Assembly (NCBI GenBank): GCA_963514535.1
Contig: CAUPUB010000002.1
Coordinates: forward strand, 1 to 48,139
Direction of reading: 5' to 3'
Length of the DNA stretch: 48,139 bases
From: CAJPSE01 sp963514535
GTDB taxonomy: Bacteria > Synergistota > Synergistia > Synergistales > Aminobacteriaceae
Shown here: in pieces, positions 7,881-15,173 of the stretch
Layout of the letters: each line of letters begins with the position of its first letter
Position numbering within the stretch: position 1 is the first letter of the stretch
Notes under the pieces: model-generated
Seen by the model: the letters and a program-made list of their open reading frames with translations, nothing else
Told to the model about the DNA's origin: nothing
Database searches by the model: none
Program-made: the position numbers and the translations under genes

Positions 7881-8972
7881 ATGGGGGAGGATAAGGAGTG
7901 GCCAGTCTCGGCCATGACGAAGCAGGAGCGGGAGGAGATGCTGAGCCTCCAGGAGCAGGGGGAGCTGCCGGATATCATCGACCGCTCCACCGACCTGTAC
8001 TTCCGTTTTCTGTTGGGCACGCCGGCACGGAACCGGCTGCTTCACGATATGTTGAACGCTTTGTTCGGCGCCCTGGGCTATCCTTTGCTGCAGACGGTTA
8101 CCCTTACGGATACGGAACGTGAGCCCGAGGCACTGGGGGCGAAGTACACACGCCTGGACCTGACGGCGCGGGACGACCTGGGGCGGAATCTGCACATAGA
8201 GATGCAGAGGGAGAACCATACGCACTTTCTGAAGCGCTGCCTGTACTACCTGTGTCGGAACTACACGAGATGCCTGAGAAGTGGAGGGGGGTATACCAGC
8301 CTTTCCCCGATAGTCTCGATATCGCTGTTGGGCTTCGACCTTTTTGAGGGGGAACAGGGTCTGTGGGATTTTGCGCTGATCAACCCGGGTACGGGCCGCC
8401 GCCTGATGGAGGTGGACGACCTGCTTCTGTTCTACGTCGAGCTGGGTAAGGCGACGCGTCCCCTGCGGGAGCTGCGTAAGAAGCTGAGGGAAACCCCGGG
8501 GCATATTTTGAGCCCTCAAGAGCGGGCGCAGGTCTGGGGCGGCTATATCAACAACGATGCGGACGGCCTGGTTTTGCTGAAGGAGAATTTATCGAAGGAT
8601 TCCGTTTTTTCGGAGGTGAGCGAGGTGGAGCAGGAGTACTGGAGTTCTCCGGAGAACCGTTATTATCAGCTTCGGGAGCTGATAACGCAGTTGGACTTCA
8701 AGGCTATTCGGGAGGACAGATTGGCTGAAGCGACGAAGAGGGCCCAGGAGAAGGGTATGTCCGAGGGGCTGGCCCAAGGCATGGCCCAAGGCATGGCCCA
8801 AGGCATGGCCCAAGGCGAAGCCAAAGGCAAGGCTGAGGGCAAGGCTGAGGGCAAGGCTGAGGGCATCGCCTTCACGGCACGACGGATGCTGGCCTTGAAT
8901 TTCACGCTGGAGCAGATATCCCAGGCGACCGGGCTGTCCCTCGATGAGGTGAAATCGTTGAGGTCGAATTGA
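7881..8972 (+). CDS. Rpn-family PD-(D/E)XK nuclease / putative transposase
   Basis: This 363-residue protein belongs to the PD-(D/E)XK 'transposase family' related to RpnA-E, which promote RecA-independent recombination in E. coli. The nuclease core shows Asp93 and HIEMQ (Glu107, Gln109), the Asp...Glu-x-Gln form typical of this group, after an opening LFGALGYPLLQTVTLTD. Residues 295-330 consist of four-residue repeats (AQGM then AEGK) encoded by 12-bp tandem repeats. The tail, LEQISQATGLSLDEVKSL, looks like a small helical DNA-binding segment and closely resembles the tail of the second Rpn protein at 38.4 kb. The ATG at 7881 follows GAGGTGAGG. It is a single gene; its biological role here is unknown. 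Confidence 0.9.
   Translation: MGEDKEWPVSAMTKQEREEMLSLQEQGELPDIIDRSTDLYFRFLLGTPARNRLLHDMLNALFGALGYPLLQTVTLTDTEREPEALGAKYTRLDLTARDDLGRNLHIEMQRENHTHFLKRCLYYLCRNYTRCLRSGGGYTSLSPIVSISLLGFDLFEGEQGLWDFALINPGTGRRLMEVDDLLLFYVELGKATRPLRELRKKLRETPGHILSPQERAQVWGGYINNDADGLVLLKENLSKDSVFSEVSEVEQEYWSSPENRYYQLRELITQLDFKAIREDRLAEATKRAQEKGMSEGLAQGMAQGMAQGMAQGEAKGKAEGKAEGKAEGIAFTARRMLALNFTLEQISQATGLSLDEVKSLRSN
8769..8864 (+). repeat. Eight in-frame 12-bp tandem units inside the Rpn gene
   Basis: The units are CTGGCCCAAGGC, three exact copies of ATGGCCCAAGGC, GAAGCCAAAGGC, then three exact copies of AAGGCTGAGGGC. Each adds four residues (AQGM or AEGK), so copy-number change lengthens the linker without breaking the frame. 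Confidence 0.95.
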
Positions 8973-9113
8973 CGGCCTCGAGGACGTGGAGTCCCCATGG
9001 GACAACATGGCCTTTGACTCTGTGGTTCCCGACGCTCTGCGAGCCGGGGACGATGTTGCTTCGCCTGTGGTTTGGGGCATTTCTCGGCCCTGCCGAAGCA
9101 CGCAGTTCTGTAG

Positions 9114-9119
9114 TATAAT
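9114..9119 (+). promoter_or_regulatory. -10 element of the small membrane-protein gene
   Basis: TATAAT lies 68 bp before the start at 9187. A weak -35 candidate, TGCCGA, is 17 bp upstream (9091-9096). Confidence 0.45.
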
Positions 9120-9186
9120 GAATTACCGTATTTTCTGGAAGGCAAGTTGGATTACGAAAGAGGCTGGTTTGCGAAGGAGGATCGAT

Positions 9187-9600
9187 ATGGTAATCCTGTT
9201 GATAATCGTGGGCTTAGCTGTCTTTCTCTTTGGCCTGATCCAGTGGGCCCGCGGCGGTGCGGCCCTGTGGTTCCTTTTGCACCTCAAAAAGGATGCGCAG
9301 CCCTCCAATCCCCTCAGGCAGGCACGGGAAAGTGCCGAGATCCGCAATGCAGAAAAGATGACGGATCAGCTTCTACGATCCAGCTTCAGGGTGCTGGGCA
9401 TCTTGGCTATCGGTATGTGGCTTTTTCTGGGCGTGACCGTCCTTCTGGATCTGCTTGGCATCGACTGGGTCAGCCGCATCTCCGCCAGAGCACAGACATT
9501 CTGGGGTTCCCCCGCCTACAACGGTACCCCCGTGACGATACAGAGCCCGGCAAGACGCGGCGACATCATGAAATCCATCAGGAACAGCTTAGGGAAGTAA
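9187..9600 (+). CDS. Small two-helix membrane protein of unknown function
   Basis: This encodes 137 residues. The ATG at 9187 has AAGGAGG 6 nt upstream, which decides against longer readings that start up to 200 bp earlier. Two hydrophobic segments are visible: residues 1-20 (VILLIIVGLAVFLFGLI) and about residues 75-95 (VLGILAIGMWLFLGVTVLLDLLG), separated by a polar, basic loop. The C-terminal 40 residues are soluble, ending in a basic SIRNSLGK. No family is recognised. It converges on the AtpZ/I-like gene and shares an intervening hairpin. Confidence 0.75.
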   Translation: MVILLIIVGLAVFLFGLIQWARGGAALWFLLHLKKDAQPSNPLRQARESAEIRNAEKMTDQLLRSSFRVLGILAIGMWLFLGVTVLLDLLGIDWVSRISARAQTFWGSPAYNGTPVTIQSPARRGDIMKSIRNSLGK

Positions 9601-9606
9601 TCCGGA

Positions 9607-9625
9607 ACGCACAAAAACTGTGCGT
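9607..9625. terminator. Hairpin between convergent genes
   Basis: A perfect 7-bp stem, ACGCACA/TGTGCGT, with an AAAAC loop lies between the stops of the convergent genes ending at 9600 and 9665. No long T-run follows on either strand, so it is a moderate candidate for a bidirectional terminator. Confidence 0.5.
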
Positions 9626-9664
9626 CCTGTAGTCTGTGCTTTGATGCGGGACAATTCGAGACAG

Positions 9665-9973
9665 TCAACGACGGGGGGCACCCTTCTCCCCCTCCGGCCT
9701 TTCCCGGCCAAAGGGGCGGGTAAGGAAGAGCCAGCCCTGCCAGGCCCCAAAGAGTGCAGCGGCCAGTGGAGCCAGGGAGACCCCCCAGGCAGGATAGCCC
9801 TTGCCCTCCATCCACCGCGCGAGGTAGACCCCGGCGAAGGCGTACCCGGCGACGACAAGCCCCGCCGAGATCACGCGTCCGAAAAGTGCAGCATCCTTGA
9901 AAGCGCTACGAAGTTGTGATTTGCCATGGTTATCCTTACCGTATTTATTATCCTTATCATGGCTATTCTTCAT
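9665..9973 (-). CDS. AtpZ/AtpI-family small membrane protein
   Basis: This encodes 102 residues. A Lys/Asp/His-rich N-terminus of about 25 residues precedes two membrane helices, FGRVISAGLVVAGYAFAGVY and WGVSLAPLAAALFGAWQGW, joined by a short loop containing ARWMEGKGYP. The two-helix hairpin with a small Gly-rich motif is the architecture of AtpZ/AtpI, assembly and Mg/Ca-uptake helpers of F-type ATP synthase. No atp genes are adjacent, so the link is by fold only. The ATG at 9973 has GGAGGGG 8 nt upstream; longer in-frame readings would overlap rsmG. It follows rsmG by 71 bp on the same strand. Confidence 0.65.
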   Translation of the reverse strand: MKNSHDKDNKYGKDNHGKSQLRSAFKDAALFGRVISAGLVVAGYAFAGVYLARWMEGKGYPAWGVSLAPLAAALFGAWQGWLFLTRPFGRERPEGEKGAPRR

Positions 9974-10044
9974 TCCAGCATCCCCTCCGATTCGGGGTAC
10001 AAAAGCCTCGGGCCCCTTCTGATCGGACACGACGAACGTCGGCA

Positions 10045-10749
10045 TCACAGCCACCAGCCTTTCATCGAAGCCGACCCCGTGCGGCGCGGGTAGTCCGCGG
10101 GGCAGGGAGCGGCCTTCTCCCATATCACGAAGCAATGGCTGCTCCCCTCTGGACCGTAGGGACGGACGATGGGCTCCGCGAGCCCCAGCCGGCCCCAGCG
10201 TCCGCGGACCTCCTCGAGCTCCTCCCCAACCTTCGGGCCCTTGAAGGCTAGAAGGCGGCCACTCACCGCGACGAGCGGCGACAGGTACTCCGCCGCAATC
10301 CCGGCCCGGGCGAGGGCACGGGCTGCAGCCAGGGCAAAGGTCTCGCGCCGCGCCCGCGCCGTGTCCTCACTGCGCTCGCAGAGGAGCTCCACGTTTCGGA
10401 GCCCAAGGGCCCGGACGATCTCCCCGACGGCTCGGCACTTTTTGGCCACGCTGTCCAGCAACACAACCCTCAGGTCGGGCCGGCAGATCGCCCAGACCAC
10501 ACCCGGCAGCCCCCCGCCACTCCCGACGTCGACGACGGAGCCCGACACGGGCAGCAGCGGAACGGACTCGAGGCAGTCGCGGACATGCAGATCGTAGAGC
10601 TCCTCCGTCCCCCGCGTCCCGGTCAGCCGGGCGGAGATGCAGCCTGAGAGCAGCTCCGCGTAACGGTACAGCGGCTCACGCCACTGCCGTTCCAGAGTCT
10701 CTACTGCAGCTCCGGCCTCCCTATCACTCCTCAGGCGCTCCGCGTCCAT
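10045..10749 (-). CDS. rsmG: 16S rRNA (guanine-527-N7) methyltransferase RsmG (GidB)
   Basis: This 234-residue SAM-dependent methyltransferase has an N-terminal helical part (QWREPLYRYAELL) and the RsmG signature DLHVRDCLESVPLL. SAM-binding motif I is VVDVGSGGGLPGVVWAI, followed by VVLLDSVAKKCRAVGEI. It methylates G527 of 16S rRNA; loss gives low-level streptomycin resistance in other bacteria. The ATG at 10749 follows GGAGG by 7 nt; an ATG two codons earlier is too close to the site. In many genomes rsmG is next to mnmG, but here it is about 5 kb away, beyond HU, ugd and other genes. The C-terminal tail (PRRTGSASMKGWWL) is an unconserved extension. Confidence 0.93.
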   Translation of the reverse strand: MDAERLRSDREAGAAVETLERQWREPLYRYAELLSGCISARLTGTRGTEELYDLHVRDCLESVPLLPVSGSVVDVGSGGGLPGVVWAICRPDLRVVLLDSVAKKCRAVGEIVRALGLRNVELLCERSEDTARARRETFALAAARALARAGIAAEYLSPLVAVSGRLLAFKGPKVGEELEEVRGRWGRLGLAEPIVRPYGPEGSSHCFVIWEKAAPCPADYPRRTGSASMKGWWL

Positions 10750-10899
10750 CCGCATACCTCCCACATATCTCCTTCATATCCCCTATCCTCCTAATTTTAA
10801 CATCGACTCAGGCGCCACAGCGGCACGCGAAAAAAGCCGGAGAAGGTGATAAGATAGCGAAAAGTAAGATCATGAAAAGGTGGAGAGGGGGGAATCCCA

Positions 10900-11631
10900 T
10901 TGAGCTTCTTCGAGGACGTAGCGGCCGCTGTGCCCCGAGCGGGGGACTCTGCCGTCGTGCGCCTGATCATGGGCTGGCACGCCAGTTACGTCTTGGCTGA
11001 GGATGGGCGATGGGGTGTCGGCTTCGTCCCCGACTCCACGAAGGAAGCCCACACGGCCCGACCGGCCCACACGGGGGAGCTCATCGGGACTGGACTGGCC
11101 CATCTGGCCCGGTTGCTCGTCTCCCCTTTCCCCCAGGAGTTCGCGGCAGCGACGGCGGCCTGTGCCGCGCTCTTCCCCTTTCCCGAGGGCGGCTTTCCTC
11201 TGGATCTCGTCATGACCTGCGCCCGTGGCGATCGAGTGGCCGTCCTGGGGTATGATCGGGACCTACTTCCCTTCATGCGCGACTGGGGCTGGCGCGTAGC
11301 CGTGTTCGATGACCAGGGGAGGGGGCCGGACTGCTTTCCCCAGGAGGATTTTCTGCGAGGCGCGGAGGAGGCGGAGTGGGTTTGGCTCACCCCCGATTCC
11401 CTGCGCGACCGCTGGCTGTTCTCCGTAACGGAGACGCTCCGAAACAAAAAAGGCTGTTTTCTGCAGGGGCCTGGCCTGCCCGCGCTGCACGGGCTCTTCG
11501 CCACCTTGGGTGTGACGCGCCTCGTCGTCCCTATCCCGATGGGCACGTCCGATGCCGTAGAGGCGCACGTCTCCGCCGGGGGCAGCCCGTGGCACTGCGA
11601 TGCCCTGGTCTGGCGGGTGCACACGACGTGA
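10900..11631 (+). CDS. Putative heavy-metal-chelation (DUF364/DUF4213-like) protein
   Basis: This encodes 243 residues with a TTG start at 10900 behind a GGAGAGGGGGG site. The N-terminal part (LIMGWHASYVLAEDGRWGVGFV) resembles DUF4213, an enolase-N-like fold. The C-terminal part has a Rossmann-like strand-helix alternation (DRVAVLGYDRDLLPFM, GWRVAVFDD, AEWVWLTPDSL, GCFLQGPGLPALHGLF) as in DUF364. Proteins with this pair are annotated as putative heavy-metal-chelation proteins from structure, without a proven reaction. The match is by pattern and is diverged, so the family call is tentative. The gene stands alone, followed by a good terminator. Confidence 0.6.
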   Translation: MSFFEDVAAAVPRAGDSAVVRLIMGWHASYVLAEDGRWGVGFVPDSTKEAHTARPAHTGELIGTGLAHLARLLVSPFPQEFAAATAACAALFPFPEGGFPLDLVMTCARGDRVAVLGYDRDLLPFMRDWGWRVAVFDDQGRGPDCFPQEDFLRGAEEAEWVWLTPDSLRDRWLFSVTETLRNKKGCFLQGPGLPALHGLFATLGVTRLVVPIPMGTSDAVEAHVSAGGSPWHCDALVWRVHTT

Positions 11632-11696
11632 GGGGCCGACTGTTATTTCTCGGATATCTCGCATTAACCGGATAACGGTGGGCTGTTAAAAAGCAG

Positions 11697-11722
11697 AAAC
11701 CCCGCCTTTGAGCGGGGTTTTA
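11697..11722. terminator. Bidirectional terminator
   Basis: A perfect 9-bp stem, AAACCCCGC/GCGGGGTTT, with a CTTTGA loop is followed by T-rich sequence on the plus strand. On the minus strand the stem itself ends in TTT and a short T-run follows a few bases later. It can end both the DUF364-like gene (plus) and the tRNA-Gly transcript (minus). Confidence 0.85.
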
Positions 11723-11752
11723 AGCATAACCGGACTGAGCCGGATCATCTGC

Positions 11753-11828
11753 TGGAGCGGACAACGGGATTCGAACCCGCGACCCTCAGCTTGGGAAGCT
11801 GATGCTCTACCAACTGAGCTATATCCGC
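11753..11828 (-). tRNA. tRNA-Gly (anticodon CCC)
   Basis: The 76-nt gene folds into a standard cloverleaf with an encoded CCA end. The acceptor stem is GCGGATA/TGTCCGC, the D-arm contains AGCTCAGTTGGTAGAGC, and the anticodon stem TCAGC/GCTGA closes a TTCCCAA loop with CCC at positions 34-36. The T-arm is GCGGGTTCGAATCCCGT. It decodes GGG glycine codons, which are common in this GC-rich genome. Confidence 0.97.
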
Positions 11829-11843
11829 ATTTCTGATGCTGGA

Positions 11844-11872
11844 ATTATAGCCCAAAAAGCCCCTTCTGGCAA
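11844..11872 (-). promoter_or_regulatory. tRNA-Gly promoter
   Basis: On the minus strand TTGCCA (11867-11872) and TATAAT (11844-11849) are separated by exactly 17 bp. The -10 ends 15 bp before the mature tRNA. The -35 lies within the loop of the terminator hairpin of the upstream ugd gene. Confidence 0.8.
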
Positions 11873-11879
11873 GCGGGGC
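11854..11879 (-). terminator. Terminator of ugd
   Basis: On the minus strand GCCCCGCTT...AAGGGGC forms a stem of five GC pairs plus two inner pairs around a bulge, followed directly by TTTTT. It is 24 bp after the ugd stop and overlaps the tRNA-Gly promoter. Confidence 0.7.
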
Positions 11880-11902
11880 CTCCGTGGCAGCTGGAAACGC
11901 TC

Positions 11903-13249
11903 TCAGGCCGAGGGGGAACCGGAGTGGCCCCAGGCCGTCGGGCGGCCGATGGAGAGGTAGTCGAACCCCCTGCGGTGCATGTCAGAGCAGGAGTACAGGT
12001 TTCGACCGTCCACGACGATCGGTTGTCGGAGCAGCCTTCTAATCCGATCGAAGTCCGGTTGGCGGTAGATGTCCCACTCCGTCACCACGGCGAGGGCGTC
12101 CGCGCCATTCACGGCGTCGTAGGGTTCGTGGACGTACACTAGCCCCCGGCGGTCGCCCAGCGCCTCCCGGGTCTCCTCGACAGCTCGGGGGTCGTGGGCC
12201 TGGACCCGGGCTCCGGCGTCCAGCAGGCTGCGGATCAGGACCTGGGCCGGGGCCTCGCGCGTGTCGGAGGTCTTGGGCTTAAAGGCCAGTCCCCACACGG
12301 CAACGGTCCGGCCCGACAGCTCGCCCAGCCGCTCGGAGAGTTTCTCGAAGAGTATTCCCTTCTGGCGCTCGTTCACCTCGTCCACCGCCGTGAGAAGCCG
12401 GGGCTCGTAGCCCGCCGACCGGGCGAAGTCGCGCAGTGCGCGGACGTCCTTCGGGAAGCAGGAGCCGCCGTAGCCGCACCCTGCATAGAGGAACTTCGAG
12501 CCGATCCTGCTGTCCATGCCCATCGCTTGGCGCACGCTCTCCACATCGGCCCCAACGCGGTTGCAGATGTTCGCCATCTCGTTCATGAAGGAAATGCGTG
12601 CCGCCAGCATCGCGTTGGCCGCGTACTTCGCCATCTCTGCCGACGCGATGTCCATGAAGAGGAGCCGCGACGGCTCGAGGAAGGAGTAGAGCGAGGTTAG
12701 GATCTCCCGGGCCTCGGGAGAGTCCGTTCCCAGCACGACCCGGTCCGGCTCCAGGAAGTCGCGCAGGGCGGCCCCCTCGCGCAGGAACTCCGGGTTGGAG
12801 GCCATCGACAGGCAAAAGCCGGCCGAACGGCCCTCGAGCTCGGCAACTATCCAGTCCCGAACCCTGGAGTTCGTCCCTACGGGAACGGTGGACTTGACGA
12901 CCGTCAGAAGGTCGCCGGACATCCCGCGGCCCACGCTGCGGGCGGCGCTCTCGACATAGGACAGGTCCGCGCTGCCGTCGGGCGCCGAGGGGGTGCCCAC
13001 CGTGATGAAGCAGACATCCGCACCCTCCAGGGCCTCCCCGACGTCTGCGGTGAAGGAGAGCCGCCCCTCCTCCAGGTTGCGGACCATCATCTCCGCAAGG
13101 CCGGGCTCGTAGAAGGGCACCTCGCCCCGGCGCAGAGTCTCTACCCGCTCCAGGTTCGTGTCCGCGCAGACCACGGTGTTGCCGAACTTGGCCAGGCAGG
13201 TCCCCGTGACCAGTCCCACGTATCCCGTTCCGATCGTCGCCAGCTTCAT
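11903..13249 (-). CDS. ugd: UDP-glucose 6-dehydrogenase
   Basis: This 448-residue enzyme oxidises UDP-glucose to UDP-glucuronate with two NAD+, feeding cell-surface polysaccharide synthesis. The N-terminal Rossmann fold shows GTGYVGLVTGTCLAKFG. VGTPSAPDGSADLSYV, the central dimerisation helix with EMAKYAANAMLAARISFMNE, and the catalytic GYGGSCFPKD (Cys264) are all intact. The C-terminal UDP-binding domain includes VAVWGLAFKPKTSDTREAPA. No other polysaccharide genes are beside it. The gene is monocistronic, with its own terminator and a start at ATG 13249 whose ribosome site is weak (GACGGG). Confidence 0.95.
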   Translation of the reverse strand: MKLATIGTGYVGLVTGTCLAKFGNTVVCADTNLERVETLRRGEVPFYEPGLAEMMVRNLEEGRLSFTADVGEALEGADVCFITVGTPSAPDGSADLSYVESAARSVGRGMSGDLLTVVKSTVPVGTNSRVRDWIVAELEGRSAGFCLSMASNPEFLREGAALRDFLEPDRVVLGTDSPEAREILTSLYSFLEPSRLLFMDIASAEMAKYAANAMLAARISFMNEMANICNRVGADVESVRQAMGMDSRIGSKFLYAGCGYGGSCFPKDVRALRDFARSAGYEPRLLTAVDEVNERQKGILFEKLSERLGELSGRTVAVWGLAFKPKTSDTREAPAQVLIRSLLDAGARVQAHDPRAVEETREALGDRRGLVYVHEPYDAVNGADALAVVTEWDIYRQPDFDRIRRLLRQPIVVDGRNLYSCSDMHRRGFDYLSIGRPTAWGHSGSPSA

Positions 13250-13374
13250 CGATTCCCGTCATCTCCATTCCGCATTTTGCCCGCATTTCTGCCCCCAACC
13301 TGCCCGAGAATCATAACACACCCCCTGTCAAACCCCCTCCAGGCGTCTCGAGGATCCTTACATTAAGAAGGTCC

Positions 13375-14268
13375 TTATATTCCTTGGGGCACGGACAGGA
13401 TCTCGACTCGGTATTTTTTGAGCAGCCGGACCGGATGGTAGGAGAGCTTCGCCTCCCTCAGCCCCGGATTGCCCATGTCCTCCTCGCGGTTCACCCAGGC
13501 GTAGTCCGAGCCCTGGTTTCGCAGGAAAAGTTGATTCAGGGCCTGGTAGCTTCCTGCATAATCCTCCAGGGCCTTTTCAAAGCGGATGTCCAGGGTCTTA
13601 GCGTCCAGTTCCTCGGCGATCGTGTAGCCGACGGTTATTCCATCGGCCCGCAGTATGGCCCCCAGGAAGGGAAGCTCGTCCCATCGTTCGAGGGCGCGCC
13701 GAATGGCTCGGTCCTCATCCTCGAGGGAGGGCGAGGGGCCGATTCCCCTGTGCCGCAACCACCTCGCCTGGAAATCCAGGAGTTCGGGGAAATCCTCCGG
13801 GAGAAGCGGGACATACTCCCAGTCGTAGGAGGACTGGAAGGAGCGGACATGGGCCCGCTTCTGGGCGAAGCGGCTGCCATCCAGGGCTATCAGCTCGGGC
13901 ACGGAATGGAGGTACTCCCACTCGTCCCGGTCCTCCGTAACCTTGAGCCGGGCGGCCAGGGAATCGGAAAAACGTCCGACGATGGCCTCCGGGACGTCCA
14001 GCAGGACGTCGCCGGGCGTGAAATGTTCCTGAAAAAGGGCATCCCAGTCCGCGGCGTCCCAGTCCCCCACAGGAGAACAGAGCCCTGGCTTGTTTCCATG
14101 TGAGCGCAACCAGCAGAGCGTGTTGTCCCAGGCCAGCTCTATGGGGTTCGTATCCCCCCAGCCCCACAGGGAGAAAAAGGAGTATTCGGCATACTTGACG
14201 GAGGTGCGGCCATATAACTCGCTGTATGGCGCCCGGTCCTCCCAGGTCAACGGTCTGAAGGAGAGCAT
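13375..14268 (-). CDS. DUF2156 (phosphatidylglycerol lysyltransferase C-terminal-like) protein
   Basis: This 297-residue protein resembles the double-GNAT DUF2156 family, the soluble half of MprF-type enzymes. It opens with FRPLTWEDRAPYSELY, has the aromatic SFFSLWGWG segment near residue 40, and contains QKRAHVRSFQSSYDWEYVPL near the middle, like the family's basic K-x-x-x-x-x-F motif. The C-terminus carries NREEDMGNPGLREAKLSYHP, which is strongly family-like. The membrane flippase half is missing, so it probably acts as a cytosolic acyl- or aminoacyl-transferase-like protein of unknown substrate. The ATG at 14268 has AAAGGA upstream. Confidence 0.8.
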   Translation of the reverse strand: MLSFRPLTWEDRAPYSELYGRTSVKYAEYSFFSLWGWGDTNPIELAWDNTLCWLRSHGNKPGLCSPVGDWDAADWDALFQEHFTPGDVLLDVPEAIVGRFSDSLAARLKVTEDRDEWEYLHSVPELIALDGSRFAQKRAHVRSFQSSYDWEYVPLLPEDFPELLDFQARWLRHRGIGPSPSLEDEDRAIRRALERWDELPFLGAILRADGITVGYTIAEELDAKTLDIRFEKALEDYAGSYQALNQLFLRNQGSDYAWVNREEDMGNPGLREAKLSYHPVRLLKKYRVEILSVPQGI

Positions 14269-14330
14269 GTACCCGGTTCCTTTCCAGCCCCTTTGGGCTC
14301 TCCAGCCCCCGGATGGGGGGAAAGAAAAAG

Positions 14331-14360
14331 ACAAAAAGCGGCTCCTGGAAGGGCCGCTTT
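14331..14360 (-). terminator. Terminator of the HU gene
   Basis: On the minus strand AAAGCGGC/GCCGCTTT (8 bp) is followed by a T-rich tail (TTTTTGTCTTTTTC). It lies about 37 bp after the HU stop. Confidence 0.85.
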
Positions 14361-14396
14361 CCGTAAAAAATTTCCGTCCAGCCGAAGGAGACGACG

Positions 14397-14699
14397 TTAC
14401 TTCGTCTTCTTCTTGCCCTTGACGGCCAGGACCTTCTCCTTCAGGTCCTTACCGGGACGGAACACAGGGACCTTCTTAGCGGGGATCTTAACGACCTTGG
14501 AAGGATCCTGCGGGTTGCGGCCCTCGCGCGCGGCGCGCTCCTTAACCTCAAAAACGCCGAAGCCGACGAACGTGCACTTCTCCCCTTTAGACAGGGCTCC
14601 CTCGATCGAAACGAAAACCTCCTCGACGATAGGGGCAACGTCCTTCTTCTTCACAAGCAATTTCTCGGCAATCTGGTCAATAAGCTCGGCTTTAGTCAC
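14397..14699 (-). CDS. hup: HU-family histone-like DNA-binding protein
   Basis: This encodes 100 residues. The N-terminal helical dimerisation part (MTKAELIDQIAEKLLVKKKD) and the beta-arm region (FVGFGVFEVKERAAREGRNP, then IPAKKVPVFRPGKDLKEKV) match HU along the full length. A basic C-terminal KGKKKTK adds a few residues beyond the usual 90. HU bends DNA and compacts the nucleoid, and in other species assists DnaA-driven origin opening. The GTG start has GGAGG 8 nt upstream. Its promoter and an adjacent region with DnaA-box-like sites lie upstream. Confidence 0.95.
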   Translation of the reverse strand: MTKAELIDQIAEKLLVKKKDVAPIVEEVFVSIEGALSKGEKCTFVGFGVFEVKERAAREGRNPQDPSKVVKIPAKKVPVFRPGKDLKEKVLAVKGKKKTK

Positions 14700-14731
14700 G
14701 ACTTACACCTCCACATTAAAGATTTTTCTGC

Positions 14732-14759
14732 ATTCTATCAGCCTTTATAAAATATACAA
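14732..14759 (-). promoter_or_regulatory. HU promoter
   Basis: On the minus strand TTGTAT (14754-14759) and TAGAAT (14732-14737) are separated by 16 bp in an AT-rich stretch, 33 bp before the GTG start. Confidence 0.6.
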
Positions 14760-14938
14760 GCCCCCTTTTGGCAAAAAATAGCGATGTAGACACTTCTTAG
14801 GGGGATTTTTTACATAAATGAACAATAATGCTCAGGTAGACTAAATCTTAAGAATCATATAAGATTCCAATCTCGCTCTCGGGTATGGGCTTCCAGTCTT
14901 ATTTGCCCCCTCTTCTCCCTCGTATGATTTCGGATGAT

Positions 14939-15019
14939 TGTGGAAAATTTGGCTGGATGAGAACGGATGAAACGTAAATTTTTCGATGTTATTCACAATA
15001 TGCACAGGAGTTATTCACA
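14939..15019. other. DnaA-box-like cluster between dciA and HU
   Basis: Two direct TTATTCACA sequences (14989-14997 and 15011-15019; one mismatch each to TTATCCACA) and an opposed TGTGGAAAA (14939-14947, TTTTCCACA on the other strand) lie in an AT-rich part of a 474-bp gene-free gap. The rest of the gap holds the HU promoter, a terminator and the palindromic repeat. Confidence 0.4.
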
Positions 15020-15022
15020 AAA

Positions 15023-15044
15023 GCTGTCCCCAACATGGGACAGC
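15023..15044 (-). terminator. Terminator after dciA
   Basis: A perfect 8-bp stem, GCTGTCCC/GGGACAGC, with a 6-nt loop is followed on the minus strand by TTTTGTGAAT. It probably closes the mnmG-dciA transcript; the palindromic repeat lies between it and the dciA stop. Confidence 0.7.
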
Positions 15045-15054
15045 ATAAAGAGTT

Positions 15055-15168
15055 CCAAGGGACGAGTCCCTTGATGAAGCCCCTAAGCGACCCGCACAAC
15101 TCGCTTTCGCTCGTTGGCGGTCTGCTTATGGCAGGGTTCGGGACGGAGTCCCGAGGTCCCGTCCTTCG
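15055..15168. repeat. Dispersed palindromic repeat, copy 1
   Basis: TGATGAAGCCCCTAAGCGAC (15072-15091) plus one further base is identical to the sequence at 38230-38250. It continues into an imperfect palindrome (AAGCGACC...ACAACTCGC, loop, GCTCGTTGG...GTCTGCTT) like that at 38.3 kb. GGGAC-GA-GTCCC-type mini hairpins flank it. The element lies just after dciA. Confidence 0.75.
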
Positions 15169-15173
15169 TTTTC

